Source of the DNA: Aquisalinus luteolus
Lineage (GTDB): Bacteria > Pseudomonadota > Alphaproteobacteria > Caulobacterales > Parvularculaceae
Reading direction: 5' to 3'
Assembly (NCBI RefSeq): GCF_009712425.2
Contig: NZ_VCJR02000001.1
Coordinates: 741,001-805,000, forward strand
DNA length: 64,000 nucleotides
How positions within the stretch are numbered: the first letter of the stretch is position 1; each line of letters begins with the position of its first letter. Position numbers and translations under genes: made by a program. Below, one piece after another: positions 49,277-58,519 of the stretch. The notes below the pieces were generated by a model. The model did no database searches. It worked only from the letters and a program-made list of their open reading frames with translations, and had not been told where the DNA came from.

Positions 49277-51736
49277 TTGAAAACCGAGACTTTTATCCGT
49301 TACCGCAATGTTCTGGCTGCCTCTGCTGCAGCCCTTGCCTTGTCTGCCGTACCAGTCATGGCGCAGACCAGCGCGCCGATCGTGCAGCCCGGTGCCCCCG
49401 GGCAGGACACGCGCGACCTAAGCGCCGATGAGGCGAGCAAGATCGCCGATACCCGCTATACGCAGGACGATGTCATGTTCCTGCAGCACATGATCCCGCA
49501 TCACTGGCAGGCGGTGGAAATGGCCGCGCTGGCAGCTGAGCGGACGAACAATCAGGATATTCTCGACGCTTCAGGGCGCATCACCGCCTCTCAGGAGGAC
49601 GAAATCGAGTTCATGCAGGACTGGCTGCGTGCCCGCGGCGAGGATGCGCCGGAACCGGGCGAGCACAGCATGCACATGTCGATGGAGATGATGCGTTCCA
49701 TGGGCATGGCGACGCCAGACCAGATGGAGCAGCTCGCTGCTTCTGAAGGCAGTGCCTTCGACCGGCTGTTCCTTGAACTGATGATCCGCCATCACCGCGG
49801 CGCGGTGACCATGGTCGATGAGCTGCTCGACCAGCCAGGGTCGGCCTACGACCCGCTGCTTTTCGATTTCGTCAATGACGTGACAAACGACCAGACCGCC
49901 GAGATCGAGCGCATGAGCCTGATCCTTGCCGGGCTGTCGACTGACCCGCGTGTCGGCCTTTCTGCCGGCTTCCGCGATGCGGGCGAGGCGATTTCCAACA
50001 TGACGCTTGTCGCGGCGCTGCCGAAACCGGCTGGCTTCTTCGATCCGGCCAACCCTGCCGGCCTGCCGCCGAAGATCGAGAAGGCCGAGGACATGGCCGA
50101 AGAAGGGGCCGAGGAGGCCGCCGAGCGTGACGACAACGAACAGAGCCTTGCCGGCACCCAGTGGGGCACGCGCTCACCGCTCCTGTCTTTCTCCAACACC
50201 GATATGGCCTTTGCCGGCGACAAGCTGATTGTCGGCTCTTATCACGGCTTCAACGTCTATGACCTCGGGGATGACGGCATGCCGGAGCTTTATAGCTCCG
50301 TCGTCTGTCCGGGCGGTCAGGGTGACGTGTCTGTCGTTGGCGATATCCTGATCATGTCGGTCGAGCAGACCCGTGGGCGTGTCGATTGCGGCCTGCAGGG
50401 CATTGCCGAGGACGTCAGCGAAGATCGCTTCCGCGGCCTGCGTATCTTCGACATCAGCGATCTCGCGCGGCCCGTTCAGGTCGGCCAGGTCCAGACCTGC
50501 CGTGGTTCGCACACCCATTCCGTCGTCTCCGCCGATGACGAGACCATCGTCGTCTACAATTCCGGCACCGCTGGCGTGCGCGACGAGGAGGAACTGGAAG
50601 GCTGCATCGGCTATGTGCCGGGCGACCAGCGCACAGCGCTGTTCCGCATCGACGTGATCGAGATCCCGGTCGACAATCCGGCGGCCTCGCGCATCGTCGA
50701 CAGCCCGGCTGTCTTCGCCGACGAGGAAACAGGCAGCATTGCCGGGCTCTGGCTCGGCGGCGACCATGGCGATGATACCCAGACGACGAGCCAGACCAAC
50801 CAGTGCCACGACATCACGGTCTTCCCGTCGGCGAACCTTGCCGCCGGGGCATGTTCGGGCAATGGCATCATCTTCGACATCTCAGATCCGCTGAACCCTA
50901 AGCGTATCGACGATGTGACGGATGAGGGCTTTGCCTATTGGCACTCGGCGACGTTCAACAATGACGGCACGAAAGTTCTGTTCACGGACGAATGGGGCGG
51001 CGGTGCCCGCGCCCGCTGCCGGTCCTATGATCCGATGACCTGGGGCGCTGACGCGATCTATGACATCGAGGACGGCCAGCTTGAGTTCAAGGGCTATTAC
51101 AAGATGCCGGCCCCGCAGAGCGAGGAAGAGAACTGCGTTGCCCATAACGGCTCTATCATCCCCGTGCCGGGCCGCGACATCTTCGTCCAGTCCTGGTACC
51201 AGGGCGGCCTGTCGATCATGGACTTTACCGACTCCGCCAATGCGCAGGAGATCGCCTTCTTCGACCGCGGCCCGATCTGGGACGAGAAACTGGTGCTCGG
51301 CGGTTACTGGTCGAGCTACTGGTATGGCGACAAGATCTACGCGACAGAGATCGTCCGCGGTCTCGACGTCTTCTCGCTGGAGCCGAGCGAATATCTGTCC
51401 GAGAACGAGATTGCCGCTGCCGCACTTGCCGATCAGGGCGACGTGTTCAACCCGCAGCAGCAATTCCCGGTCACCTGGCCAGCAGTACCGGTTGTTGCCC
51501 GTGCCTATATCGACCAGTTGAACCGTGACGAGGCGTTGTCCGCCGAGCTCGGGGCGCAGCTGAAAGAGGCGCTGGACAATGCCGAGGCGGCACTGGCCGA
51601 TGGCGGTCGTGATCGTGCACTTTCCTCGACCCTGCGCGGTCTTGCCGACGATCTCGACGGCGGGGAAGGCATGACGGCCAAGCGTATGGCAGCCCTGTCC
51701 GAGACGCTGGACGGCATCGCCGCCGAACTGCGCTGA
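49277..51736 (+). CDS. DUF305 (copper-ferritin-like) domain fused to an LVIVD-type beta-propeller
   Basis: An 819-residue secreted protein. A signal peptide ends at VPVMAQTSAP. Two DUF305 units follow: FLQHMIPHHWQAVEMAALA and LELMIRHHRGAVTMVDELL, with the His-rich His-x-x-His pattern of the metal-binding domain. The C-terminal part (about residues 300-780) is a series of LVIVD/propeller blades (for example LRIFDISDLARPVQVGQV, IIFDISDPLNPKRIDDV, and SIMDFTDSANAQEI). The start is a TTG at 49277 with AGGAG 8 bases upstream; the next ATG would cut the signal peptide. Role unknown; periplasmic or surface metal binding is an inference. Confidence 0.8.
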   Translation: MKTETFIRYRNVLAASAAALALSAVPVMAQTSAPIVQPGAPGQDTRDLSADEASKIADTRYTQDDVMFLQHMIPHHWQAVEMAALAAERTNNQDILDASGRITASQEDEIEFMQDWLRARGEDAPEPGEHSMHMSMEMMRSMGMATPDQMEQLAASEGSAFDRLFLELMIRHHRGAVTMVDELLDQPGSAYDPLLFDFVNDVTNDQTAEIERMSLILAGLSTDPRVGLSAGFRDAGEAISNMTLVAALPKPAGFFDPANPAGLPPKIEKAEDMAEEGAEEAAERDDNEQSLAGTQWGTRSPLLSFSNTDMAFAGDKLIVGSYHGFNVYDLGDDGMPELYSSVVCPGGQGDVSVVGDILIMSVEQTRGRVDCGLQGIAEDVSEDRFRGLRIFDISDLARPVQVGQVQTCRGSHTHSVVSADDETIVVYNSGTAGVRDEEELEGCIGYVPGDQRTALFRIDVIEIPVDNPAASRIVDSPAVFADEETGSIAGLWLGGDHGDDTQTTSQTNQCHDITVFPSANLAAGACSGNGIIFDISDPLNPKRIDDVTDEGFAYWHSATFNNDGTKVLFTDEWGGGARARCRSYDPMTWGADAIYDIEDGQLEFKGYYKMPAPQSEEENCVAHNGSIIPVPGRDIFVQSWYQGGLSIMDFTDSANAQEIAFFDRGPIWDEKLVLGGYWSSYWYGDKIYATEIVRGLDVFSLEPSEYLSENEIAAAALADQGDVFNPQQQFPVTWPAVPVVARAYIDQLNRDEALSAELGAQLKEALDNAEAALADGGRDRALSSTLRGLADDLDGGEGMTAKRMAALSETLDGIAAELR

Positions 51737-51772
51737 TATCGCCTTTGCGATAGCGTGATAACATTGCATGAT

Positions 51773-51812
51773 AGCCCCATGATGAAGTCATTCCTCATGG
51801 GGCTTTTCTTTT
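51773..51812 (+). terminator. Terminator hairpin containing the start codon of the next gene
   Basis: AGCCCCATGA (51773-51782) and TCATGGGGCT (51795-51804) make a perfect 10-bp stem with a 12-base loop, followed by TTTCTTTT. It lies 36 bases after the DUF305 gene and contains the ATG at 51779-51781 of the M48 gene in its first arm. Confidence 0.8.
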
Positions 51813-52876
51813 GCGCATCGCTGACCGCCTGCGCCACCGTCGACTATGCCGCGCCGGACCCGGCGGGGGATACGGTCGAGCTTTACCAGCAGGACATGCA
51901 GCGCGAGGCGATCGACCTGCAGCTTGCCCGCCGCGCGCGGCTTTATGATCTTGCCTGGCCGGTGCTGAAGGAGAATGTCGCGCTGTGCCCGCAGACGAAA
52001 ACTTCCATTGGCGTCATCCTCGCCGGGCGAAAGGAGCTGGGTGCCTTTGTCGGCGGGATCGATGAGGATTACCTGACCCGTCTGGGGTATGCGGACGATA
52101 TCAACGTGCTCCATGCAATGGCGGGCAGCCCGGCGGCAGAGGCGGGGCTGAAGGCGGGCATGGCGTTGCTGGCGGTCGATGGCGAGGAAATCGAGACAAG
52201 GCAGGCAGAGACGGCGGTCGCCGCTATCGTTGCGGCGCTGGATGAAGACGAAACTGTCACGCTCACCGTGCGCGACGAGACCGGGACGAGGGACATCAGC
52301 ATAGACGGCATCGAGACCTGCGCTGCGCCGGTGAAGATGTCGACCTCCGACGCGATCAACGCCATGGCCGCGACGGGGGATATCGTCATCCATGCCGGGA
52401 TGATGCGGGCCGCCGATGACGACACGCTGCAATTCGTCATCGCCCATGAGCTTGCCCATATCGCGCTCGCCCACCGGCCCAAGGTGATCCGCAACTCCGT
52501 CGTTTCCGGCGCGGTGGTTTATGGCCCGATCCTCTATGCCGGCGGCATGGTCGCCGACACGGTGCTGCGCCTGACCGGCTCGCAGCGGTCCGGGTCTCTC
52601 TCGTCCCGCGCGCTCGCGGCGTCCGTGCCCTACATGAACGAATTCGAGGCGGAGGCGGATTATGTCGGGCTCTACATGCTGGCCCGGGCAGGCGGGAATA
52701 TCGATGCCGCGCCGAACCTGTTCACCCTTTTCGCGACGGAAAAGCCGGAATCGACCTGGCTGCTATATACTCATCCGCTGACGCCGCAACGCTATGCCGC
52801 CGTCGAGGCAGCGGTGGCAGAGGTGAAGGCAAAGATCGCGGCGGGTGAGGAGTTGCTGCCGGAAAAGGTGGAATAG
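51779..52876 (+). CDS. M48-family metalloprotease lipoprotein with a PDZ-like domain
   Basis: Lipoprotein signal peptide with the lipobox LTAC (Cys about residue 18 from ATG 51779). A PDZ-like domain follows at about residues 75-165 (VLHAMAGSPAAEAGLKAGMALLAVDGEEI). The M48 catalytic part has the zinc motif HELAHIALAH near residue 222 and the third ligand Glu in NEFEAEADYVGLYMLARAG. It is a probable envelope quality-control protease. ATG 51779 and ATG 51782 are both in the terminator stem; ATG 51797 in the second arm is also in frame but leaves a very short signal sequence. Confidence 0.85.
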   Translation: MMKSFLMGLFFCASLTACATVDYAAPDPAGDTVELYQQDMQREAIDLQLARRARLYDLAWPVLKENVALCPQTKTSIGVILAGRKELGAFVGGIDEDYLTRLGYADDINVLHAMAGSPAAEAGLKAGMALLAVDGEEIETRQAETAVAAIVAALDEDETVTLTVRDETGTRDISIDGIETCAAPVKMSTSDAINAMAATGDIVIHAGMMRAADDDTLQFVIAHELAHIALAHRPKVIRNSVVSGAVVYGPILYAGGMVADTVLRLTGSQRSGSLSSRALAASVPYMNEFEAEADYVGLYMLARAGGNIDAAPNLFTLFATEKPESTWLLYTHPLTPQRYAAVEAAVAEVKAKIAAGEELLPEKVE

Positions 52877-52953
52877 CGCCTATTCGTTTTCAGGCGGTGC
52901 CATCCCGGCGGAAAGCTGCTAAAGCGCGGTTAGTGAATTGAAGGAAGAGAATC

Positions 52954-53418
52954 ATGCCCGGCGATATGTATCAGGAATATACCCGGCTCGGCGAAAAGGT
53001 GGACCTGCCGGAGGATCCGGACAAGGCGACCCTTGACCCGGTGCCGAACCCGCACACGGATGTCGATTACCTTGCTCGCTTCGTTGCACCGGAATTCACC
53101 TCGCTGTGCCCGGTCACCGGCCAGCCGGATTTCGCCCATCTCGTCATCGACTATGTGCCGGGCGAGCATCTGGTTGAATCGAAGTCGCTGAAGCTGTTCC
53201 TCGGCTCGTTCCGCAATCATGGCGCGTTTCATGAGGACTGCACCGTTGCCATCGCCAAGCGGATCGTCGCCGCGATCAGTCCGAAATGGCTGCGCATCTC
53301 CGGCTACTGGTATCCGCGTGGCGGCATTCCGATCGACGTGTTCTACCAGACCGGCGAGGTGCCCAAGGGCGTCTATGTGCCGGAAACCGGCGTCCAGCCA
53401 TATCGAGGGAGAGGATGA
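52954..53418 (+). CDS. queF: 7-cyano-7-deazaguanine reductase (preQ0 reductase)
   Basis: NADPH-dependent nitrile reductase that makes preQ1 for queuosine in tRNA. The short, unimodular form (154 residues): [14 protein letters not shown] with the catalytic Cys, and [24 protein letters not shown], the QueF motif with the substrate-binding Glu. AAGGAAGAG precedes the ATG. I saw no preQ1 riboswitch-like sequence in the 77 bases before it. The stop overlaps the next ATG by four bases. Confidence 0.95.
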   Translation: MPGDMYQEYTRLGEKVDLPEDPDKATLDPVPNPHTDVDYLARFVAPEFTSLCPVTGQPDFAHLVIDYVPGEHLVESKSLKLFLGSFRNHGAFHEDCTVAIAKRIVAAISPKWLRISGYWYPRGGIPIDVFYQTGEVPKGVYVPETGVQPYRGRG

Positions 53419-54329
53419 TGAAAAGGTTTTTTATCGGGGCAGCGGCCCTGGCAATGACGGCACCTGCCATTGCGCAGGAGGCTGAAGAGGCGGCGCCGAA
53501 AACTGTTGCCGAAGTCATGGAAATGGCTGGCGATGCCGACTGGATTGCTCCGAACCCGGACAGCACGATCTATATGCGCGTGCCGCACGGACTGATCGTC
53601 ATTGTGCTGAGCGATGACCTTGCGCCCGGCCATGTCGAGCAGGTCAAGACGCTGGTGCGCGAGGGCTATTATGACGGCCTCAACTTCTATCGCGTCATCG
53701 ACGGTTTCGTCGCCCAGGGCGGGGATGCTGCCGAAGAGAAAGACAAGGGCAGCGCGGCGGCGTCGCTCGTCGCAGAATATGAAGAGCCGATCCCGGATGG
53801 GTTGGCGTTCACGCCGCTCGGCAATTTCGACGGCTATGCACCGGAGGCAGGCTTCATCAACGGCATGCCGGCAGGCATCGACCGGGAGCGCGACAGTGTC
53901 TGGCTTGCCCACTGCACCGGTGCCTTCGCCTTTGGCCGCAACAACGAGCGCGATTCAGCCTCGACCGAGTTCTACATCACCCTGCAGCCGCAACGTTACC
54001 TTGACCGGAACCTGACCGTCTTCGGTCGGGTGATCTGGGGCATGGATGTGGTCCAGGCGATCAAGCGCGGCCGTCCGAACAATGGCGGCGTGATCGAAAA
54101 CGAAGAGGACTGGACGCCGATCCTGTCGGCCCGCCTCGCCAGTGATGTGCCGGAGGAGGAGCTGCTCGACCTTCAGATGATGGACACGAACAGCGATGTC
54201 TTCCTCGAGCTGATCGAGGCGCGCCGCAACCGCATGGGCGAGTTCTTCTATGTCCAGCACGACTATCTCGACCTGTGCCAGCTGCAGCTGCCGGTCCGGT
54301 TGAAGCCGGTCGAAGGCGAGAGCGAATGA
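53415..54329 (+). CDS. Exported cyclophilin-type peptidyl-prolyl isomerase
   Basis: A signal peptide ends at APAIAQ. The cyclophilin domain has [71 protein letters not shown]; the family's FHRVIPGFMIQGG is thus [13 protein letters not shown]. It speeds folding of exported proteins. It is 304 residues, which is longer than the minimal domain because of a 60-residue C-terminal extension. It overlaps queF by four bases (ATGA), and its stop overlaps the Nudix start, so all three are coupled. Confidence 0.9.
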   Translation: MMKRFFIGAAALAMTAPAIAQEAEEAAPKTVAEVMEMAGDADWIAPNPDSTIYMRVPHGLIVIVLSDDLAPGHVEQVKTLVREGYYDGLNFYRVIDGFVAQGGDAAEEKDKGSAAASLVAEYEEPIPDGLAFTPLGNFDGYAPEAGFINGMPAGIDRERDSVWLAHCTGAFAFGRNNERDSASTEFYITLQPQRYLDRNLTVFGRVIWGMDVVQAIKRGRPNNGGVIENEEDWTPILSARLASDVPEEELLDLQMMDTNSDVFLELIEARRNRMGEFFYVQHDYLDLCQLQLPVRLKPVEGESE

Positions 54330-54919
54330 GCGATGTGAAGCGCGGACCTTGGACAGTCCATGGCGAGAGCGTCTCGTTCGACAACCCATGGCTTGCCGTC
54401 CACGAATACCCGGTGACGATGCCGAGCGGTGATCCGGGCCGCTATGGTGTCGTTCACTTCAAAAATCGCGCGATCGGTGTCCTGCCGCTGGATGAGGAGG
54501 GATACACCTGGATCGTCGGCCAGCACCGGTTTCCGTTCGATGCCTATAGCTGGGAATTGCCCGAAGGCGGTGGTCCGCTGGACGAGGAGCCGGAAGCGGC
54601 GGCCCTGCGCGAGCTGGAGGAGGAAACCGGGCTGAAAGCAGAAAAGCTGACGCCAATAGGCTCATGGCAGTTGTCGAATTCGGTCACCGACGAGATCTCC
54701 TTCGCCTATATCGCCACCGGCCTGTCTTCAGGTGAGTTCGCACCGGACCCGACCGAAGTGCTTGAAATCAAAAGACTTCCCTTTGCCGAGCTTCTCGACC
54801 TTGTGATTTCAGGGGAAATAACGGACGCGTTTACTGTTTTGATGGTACAAACTGCTTACATAAGGGCGCAACGAGGGCTGCTGCCGCCTGAGATCAGCCG
54901 CCACATCGTGCCTGGATAA
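54326..54919 (+). CDS. Nudix hydrolase, ADP-ribose pyrophosphatase type
   Basis: Hydrolyses nucleoside diphosphates linked to another moiety. The Nudix box is complete: residues G-x5-E-x7-REL-x-EE-x-GL in the GGGPLDEEPEAAALRELEEE run followed by TGL. The preceding RYGVVHFKNRAIGVLPLDEEGYTWIVGQHR region is typical of the ADP-ribose pyrophosphatase (NudF-like) group. 197 residues. The start overlaps the isomerase stop by four bases. The exact substrate is not shown by sequence. Confidence 0.9.
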   Translation: MSDVKRGPWTVHGESVSFDNPWLAVHEYPVTMPSGDPGRYGVVHFKNRAIGVLPLDEEGYTWIVGQHRFPFDAYSWELPEGGGPLDEEPEAAALRELEEETGLKAEKLTPIGSWQLSNSVTDEISFAYIATGLSSGEFAPDPTEVLEIKRLPFAELLDLVISGEITDAFTVLMVQTAYIRAQRGLLPPEISRHIVPG

Positions 54920-54934
54920 TGAAGGAGGAGCATC

Positions 54935-55759
54935 ATGGCTCCAGCAAACACTGCCACTGCAGCTGACTCAGCGAAAGTCATCAGCCTGACGACGGACCAG
55001 ACATGGTCGCGCATCCGCGTTGAGGCCGCGACCGGTGCCGCGCAGGAGGCGATCCTTGCGAGCTTCCTGAATGCGACTGTCCTGAACCATGACAGCTACC
55101 AAGCGGCACTTTCCTATCGCATTGCGCAGAAGCTGTCTGATGGCGAGATGAACGCCATGCTTTGGCGCGAGGTGTGCGAGGAGGCGTTCGAGGAGGACCC
55201 GTCGATCGTCGAGGCGGCCCTTGCCGATACGCTGGCAACCTATGAGCGCGACCCGGCGTGCCGCGAATACATCCAGCCCTTCCTCTATTTCAAGGGCTAT
55301 CAGGCAATCCAGTCCTATCGCATCGCCAACTGGCTGTGGCGCCAGGGGCGCGAGGCGCTTGCGCTGTATCTGCAGTCGCGTATGTCTGAGCTGTTCTCCG
55401 TCGATATCCACCCGGCAGCGAGGCTTGGGCAGGGTATCTTCCTCGACCACGCCAATGGCGTCGTCATCGGCGAGACGGCGACGGTCGGCGACAATGTCTC
55501 CATGCTGCATTCGGTCACCCTCGGCGGTACCGGCAAGGCCGGCGGCAACCGCCACCCGAAGATCGGCAATGGCGTGCTGATCGGGGCTGGCGCGAAGGTA
55601 CTCGGCAATATCAAGGTCGGCGACAATGCCAAGATCGCCTCCGGCTCGGTCGTGCTGGCGGAGGTCCCCGCAGGTTGCACCGTGGCGGGCGTACCGGCCA
55701 AGATCGTCGGCGATTGCCCGTGCAAGGAACCGGCAAAGGACATGGACCAGAATATCTGA
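54935..55759 (+). CDS. cysE: Serine O-acetyltransferase
   Basis: Makes O-acetylserine from serine and acetyl-CoA for cysteine synthesis. An N-terminal helical domain (residues about 22-150) precedes the left-handed beta-helix hexapeptide repeats (SVDIHPAARLGQGIFLDHANGVVIGETATVGDNVSMLHSVTLGGTG), with the catalytic His-Asp pair in FLDHANG. It is 274 residues, full length. AAGGAGGAG lies upstream of the ATG. It follows the Nudix gene after 15 bases, so it probably belongs to the queF run. Confidence 0.95.
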   Translation: MAPANTATAADSAKVISLTTDQTWSRIRVEAATGAAQEAILASFLNATVLNHDSYQAALSYRIAQKLSDGEMNAMLWREVCEEAFEEDPSIVEAALADTLATYERDPACREYIQPFLYFKGYQAIQSYRIANWLWRQGREALALYLQSRMSELFSVDIHPAARLGQGIFLDHANGVVIGETATVGDNVSMLHSVTLGGTGKAGGNRHPKIGNGVLIGAGAKVLGNIKVGDNAKIASGSVVLAEVPAGCTVAGVPAKIVGDCPCKEPAKDMDQNI

Positions 55760-55833
55760 TCCGGCATTTCCCCATGAGCCTGCGGCAATCATCCAGCTTG
55801 TGAGCGTCGGGCGATACCGGTAAAGTGCGGCCC

Positions 55834-56316
55834 ATGATCCTTGCCCTGAAAATCCTGATATTTCTGGCCACCGTGCTCGCCATGGAAGGCGGCGCGTGGC
55901 TCGCCCATAAATATCTGATGCACGGGCCGATGTGGTTCCTGCACGAGGACCATCATGTCAAGCGACATGACCAGGTGATGGAAAAGAATGACTGGTTCGC
56001 CTTCCTGTTCGCGCTGCCCGCCATCGCGCTGATCTGGATCGGCGTGCATGTGTGGTCGTGGGCATTGCCGATCGGAATCGGCATCACCGCCTATGGCCTG
56101 ATCTATTTCATCTTCCACGACATGATCGTGCATCAGCGCATCAAAACGAAGCTGCCTGACTGGCCCTATCTCAACCGCATCATCGAGGCGCACCGCATTC
56201 ATCACCATGTGCGCACAAAGGAAGGCTGCGTGTCGTTCGGGTTCGTCATCACGCCGAAACCGGCGTGGCTGAAGGCAAAGCTGAAGGCGATGAAAGCCGC
56301 TCAGACGCAGCAATAA
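55834..56316 (+). CDS. crtZ: Beta-carotene hydroxylase (CrtZ-type)
   Basis: Membrane di-iron hydroxylase of the fatty-acid hydroxylase superfamily that puts 3-OH groups on beta-ionone rings, giving zeaxanthin. The four His boxes are in place: HKYLMHG, HEDHH, FHDMIVHQR and HRIHHH. It has about four transmembrane helices in 160 residues. I used ATG 55834; an in-frame GTG at 55825 adds three residues. No other carotenoid gene is near, so the pathway lies elsewhere, or this enzyme acts on another substrate. Confidence 0.88.
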   Translation: MILALKILIFLATVLAMEGGAWLAHKYLMHGPMWFLHEDHHVKRHDQVMEKNDWFAFLFALPAIALIWIGVHVWSWALPIGIGITAYGLIYFIFHDMIVHQRIKTKLPDWPYLNRIIEAHRIHHHVRTKEGCVSFGFVITPKPAWLKAKLKAMKAAQTQQ

Positions 56317-56345
56317 TCCCTGCAAGGGTTGGAGAGGAGAAGGCG

Positions 56346-57284
56346 ATGAGCCGACATGACGACCTGCAACCCTACAATGAGGACACCCCGCAGCCGGAAA
56401 GCCTGGAACTGGTCATCGTGCCGCGCGCCCGCGATATTGGCGGGTTCGAGGTGCGCCGTGCCCTGCCTGTCGCCAAGCGGCGCCTGGTCGGACCGTTCGT
56501 CTTTTTCGACCAGATGGGCCCGGCGAGCTTTGCGGCGGGCAAGGGGCTCGACGTGCGTCCGCATCCCCATATCGGCCTCGGCACGGTGACATACCTGTTC
56601 GACGGCAAGATTACCCATCGCGATTCGCTCGGCACGAAGCTCGATATCGAGCCGGGCGCCGTCAACTGGATGCTGGCGGGCCGTGGCATCACCCATTCGG
56701 AACGCTCGCCGGACGATTTCCGCGCTGCGGCTGATGCGCCGCTGTCAGGCATCCAGACATGGCTGGCCCTGCCATCGGACAAGGAAGATGTCGCGCCTGC
56801 GTTCGAGCATGTGGCAAAGGCCGACCTGCCGATGGTGGAGGACACTGACAAGTCCCTTCGCATCATTCTCGGCGATGCCTATGGCGCATCGGCCACGGCG
56901 AAAATTCTGTCGGAGACCTTTTATGTCGATGCCGCGCTGAAGCCGGGTGCGAAGCTGCCGCTGCCGGACAATCACGAGGAGCGGGGGATTTATATCGTCG
57001 AGGGAGAGATCGATGTTGCGGGCGTGACATACGAAAAATCCCGTATGCTGATCTTCAAGCCGGGCGATGCGATCACCGTTATGGCTGGCGAGCAGGGCGC
57101 GCGGCTGATGCTGTTCGGCGGGGCGACGCTGGATGGGCCGAGGCATATCTGGTGGAACCTCGTCTCGTCTTCGCAGGAGAAGATCGAGGAAGCGCGTGAG
57201 GAATGGCGCGCCGGGAAATGGGGGGAGGGCATGTTCACCCTGCCCCCTGGGGATGACCAGGAATTCATTCCAATCCCTGATTGA
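56346..57284 (+). CDS. Pirin family protein
   Basis: Bicupin metalloprotein; relatives act as quercetin dioxygenases or redox-linked regulators. The N-terminal cupin has RPHPHIGLGTVTYLFDGKITHRDS and GRGITHSER, giving His, His, His, Glu metal ligands. The second cupin is around residues 200-280 (HEERGIYIVEGEIDVAGVTY). It is 312 residues from ATG 56346, which has GGAGAGGAGAAGG upstream; an in-frame start at 56265 overlaps crtZ. The physiological role is not known. Confidence 0.9.
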   Translation: MSRHDDLQPYNEDTPQPESLELVIVPRARDIGGFEVRRALPVAKRRLVGPFVFFDQMGPASFAAGKGLDVRPHPHIGLGTVTYLFDGKITHRDSLGTKLDIEPGAVNWMLAGRGITHSERSPDDFRAAADAPLSGIQTWLALPSDKEDVAPAFEHVAKADLPMVEDTDKSLRIILGDAYGASATAKILSETFYVDAALKPGAKLPLPDNHEERGIYIVEGEIDVAGVTYEKSRMLIFKPGDAITVMAGEQGARLMLFGGATLDGPRHIWWNLVSSSQEKIEEAREEWRAGKWGEGMFTLPPGDDQEFIPIPD

Positions 57285-57300
57285 TCCGTCGTCTTGTGGC

Positions 57301-57693
57301 TTAGCTCTGGGCTGCTTCCTGGATGCGCGTGGCAAGCGCTTCGTCTTGGCTGGCCATCACGTAAATCTGGTTATAGCGCTGGGCTGTCATGCCTTCGTCC
57401 TCGACGGCTTCTTTCAGCGCGACCTGCATTTCCTGCTGCACGGTTGCGGCATTCTCTGTGCCTTGCGCTTCTTCAAGCTTGGGCTGCCATTGCTGAACAA
57501 TGGTCTGAACTTCCATCGTCGCCGTGATGAAGGTGTCGATCTCGGCATCCGTCACCGGTTTCGCCTCAGCCATCTGCTGTTGCAGTTGCGTCGGTGCGGA
57601 TTGTGCTTCCTGAGCGAAAGCAGGGGCTGCGCCAGCAATCGTCAGGGCTGCGGCAGCGGTACCGGCAAGGGCGGTTTTCAGGGGTGTAAACAT
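57301..57693 (-). CDS. DUF4168-family exported protein
   Basis: 130 residues with a signal peptide ending in APAFAQEA. The rest is helical, with the AEIDTFITATMEVQTIVQQWQPKLEEAQG and EGMTAQRYNQIYVMASQDEALATRIQ segments that fit DUF4168 (PF13767). Function unknown; such proteins are periplasmic. AAGGAGT precedes the ATG. The 5' leader contains the hairpin at 57715-57735. It is convergent with the pirin gene (16 bases). Confidence 0.8.
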   Translation of the reverse strand: MFTPLKTALAGTAAAALTIAGAAPAFAQEAQSAPTQLQQQMAEAKPVTDAEIDTFITATMEVQTIVQQWQPKLEEAQGTENAATVQQEMQVALKEAVEDEGMTAQRYNQIYVMASQDEALATRIQEAAQS

Positions 57694-57714
57694 AAAGAGT
57701 ACTCCTTTGTTTGC

Positions 57715-57735
57715 GCCGCCAGAGACAGTGGCGGC
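57715..57735 (-). promoter_or_regulatory. Hairpin in the 5' leader of the DUF4168 gene
   Basis: GCCGCCA (57715-57721) and TGGCGGC (57729-57735) form a perfect 7-bp stem 22 bases before the ATG, just upstream of the ribosome site. It may affect mRNA stability. Other short inverted repeats in the 206-base gap 57694-57899 are TGGCGGG/CCCGCCA and ATTGTCC/GGACAAT. Confidence 0.35.
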
Positions 57736-57899
57736 ATCGCCCGCCTAACAAATCGAGGGAGCGCATTCAAAGGGTGATCACGTGCCGATTATGTGGCGGG
57801 CCTGCCATATTCGGCTGAAAGCCCCGCCAGTGGCCGCTTACGGAGCTTTTTGCCTTGGCAAGGACAATCCATAAACATTGTCCATCTACCGTCATGGCA

Positions 57900-58403
57900 C
57901 TAGTGTCCGTCGTGACCCATGGCATTCTTGCCTGACATGGCCATCATCGGCACGGTCAGCTCGCCGGCATTCTCGAAGGTGATGGTGATGTCATAGGTCT
58001 CACCCTCGACAAGCGGGGCAGCGACCCCGATCAGCATGATATGATAACCGCCGGGCGCGAGGGTGACTTCGCCACCGGCCGGCACTTCCAGCCCGGTAAC
58101 AGGGCGCATCATCGAGCGGCCGTCTTCCTCGACCGATTCATGCAGTTCGACCGCTTCGGCAACCGGGCTTGTCAGGGCGACGATCCGGTCAGGCTCATTG
58201 CCAGTATTGCTGATCGTGCCATAGCCGGCGGACATGCGCACACCTTCACCGACAGCGCGGACCCAGCCGCCACTGATCGCGACAGTGCCCGCAGCGACCG
58301 TCTCCATCTCGTGCGGTTCCGGCGTGTCTTGCCCGGAGCATGCCGCAAGCGTCAGCAAGATGGCTGCAAATCCGGCAAGGGCGGGGGTGTTCATCAGGGC
58401 CAT
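57900..58403 (-). CDS. Periplasmic copper chaperone PCu(A)C
   Basis: Delivers Cu(I) to the CuA site of cytochrome c oxidase. A lipoprotein-like signal has LTLAAC. The metal motif is recognisable: RMSAGYGTISNTG, VELHESVEEDGRSMMRPV and GGYHIML (the His-x-Met). A Met/His-rich C-terminus (VPMMAMSGKNAMGHDGH) is present. 167 residues from ATG 58401-58403, which has TTGGAG upstream; ATG 58394 is the alternative. There are no partner genes (Sco, cox) nearby. Confidence 0.9.
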   Translation of the reverse strand: MALMNTPALAGFAAILLTLAACSGQDTPEPHEMETVAAGTVAISGGWVRAVGEGVRMSAGYGTISNTGNEPDRIVALTSPVAEAVELHESVEEDGRSMMRPVTGLEVPAGGEVTLAPGGYHIMLIGVAAPLVEGETYDITITFENAGELTVPMMAMSGKNAMGHDGH

Positions 58404-58519
58404 TCCATGCTCCAAGGGTTGATCATCGACATTCAGGGCCGTTGCGCTAGCTCTTAGCCTGACGCGACCGGGCCACAAAGACAAACAGGTTGCGTAACAA
58501 CGCCGCGGAGAACCGGATC

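Noticed and set aside
52877..52953. preQ1 riboswitch before queF
   Set aside because: The 77-base gap has no pseudoknot-like arrangement that I recognise and no C-rich loop with an A-rich tail as in the class I aptamer.
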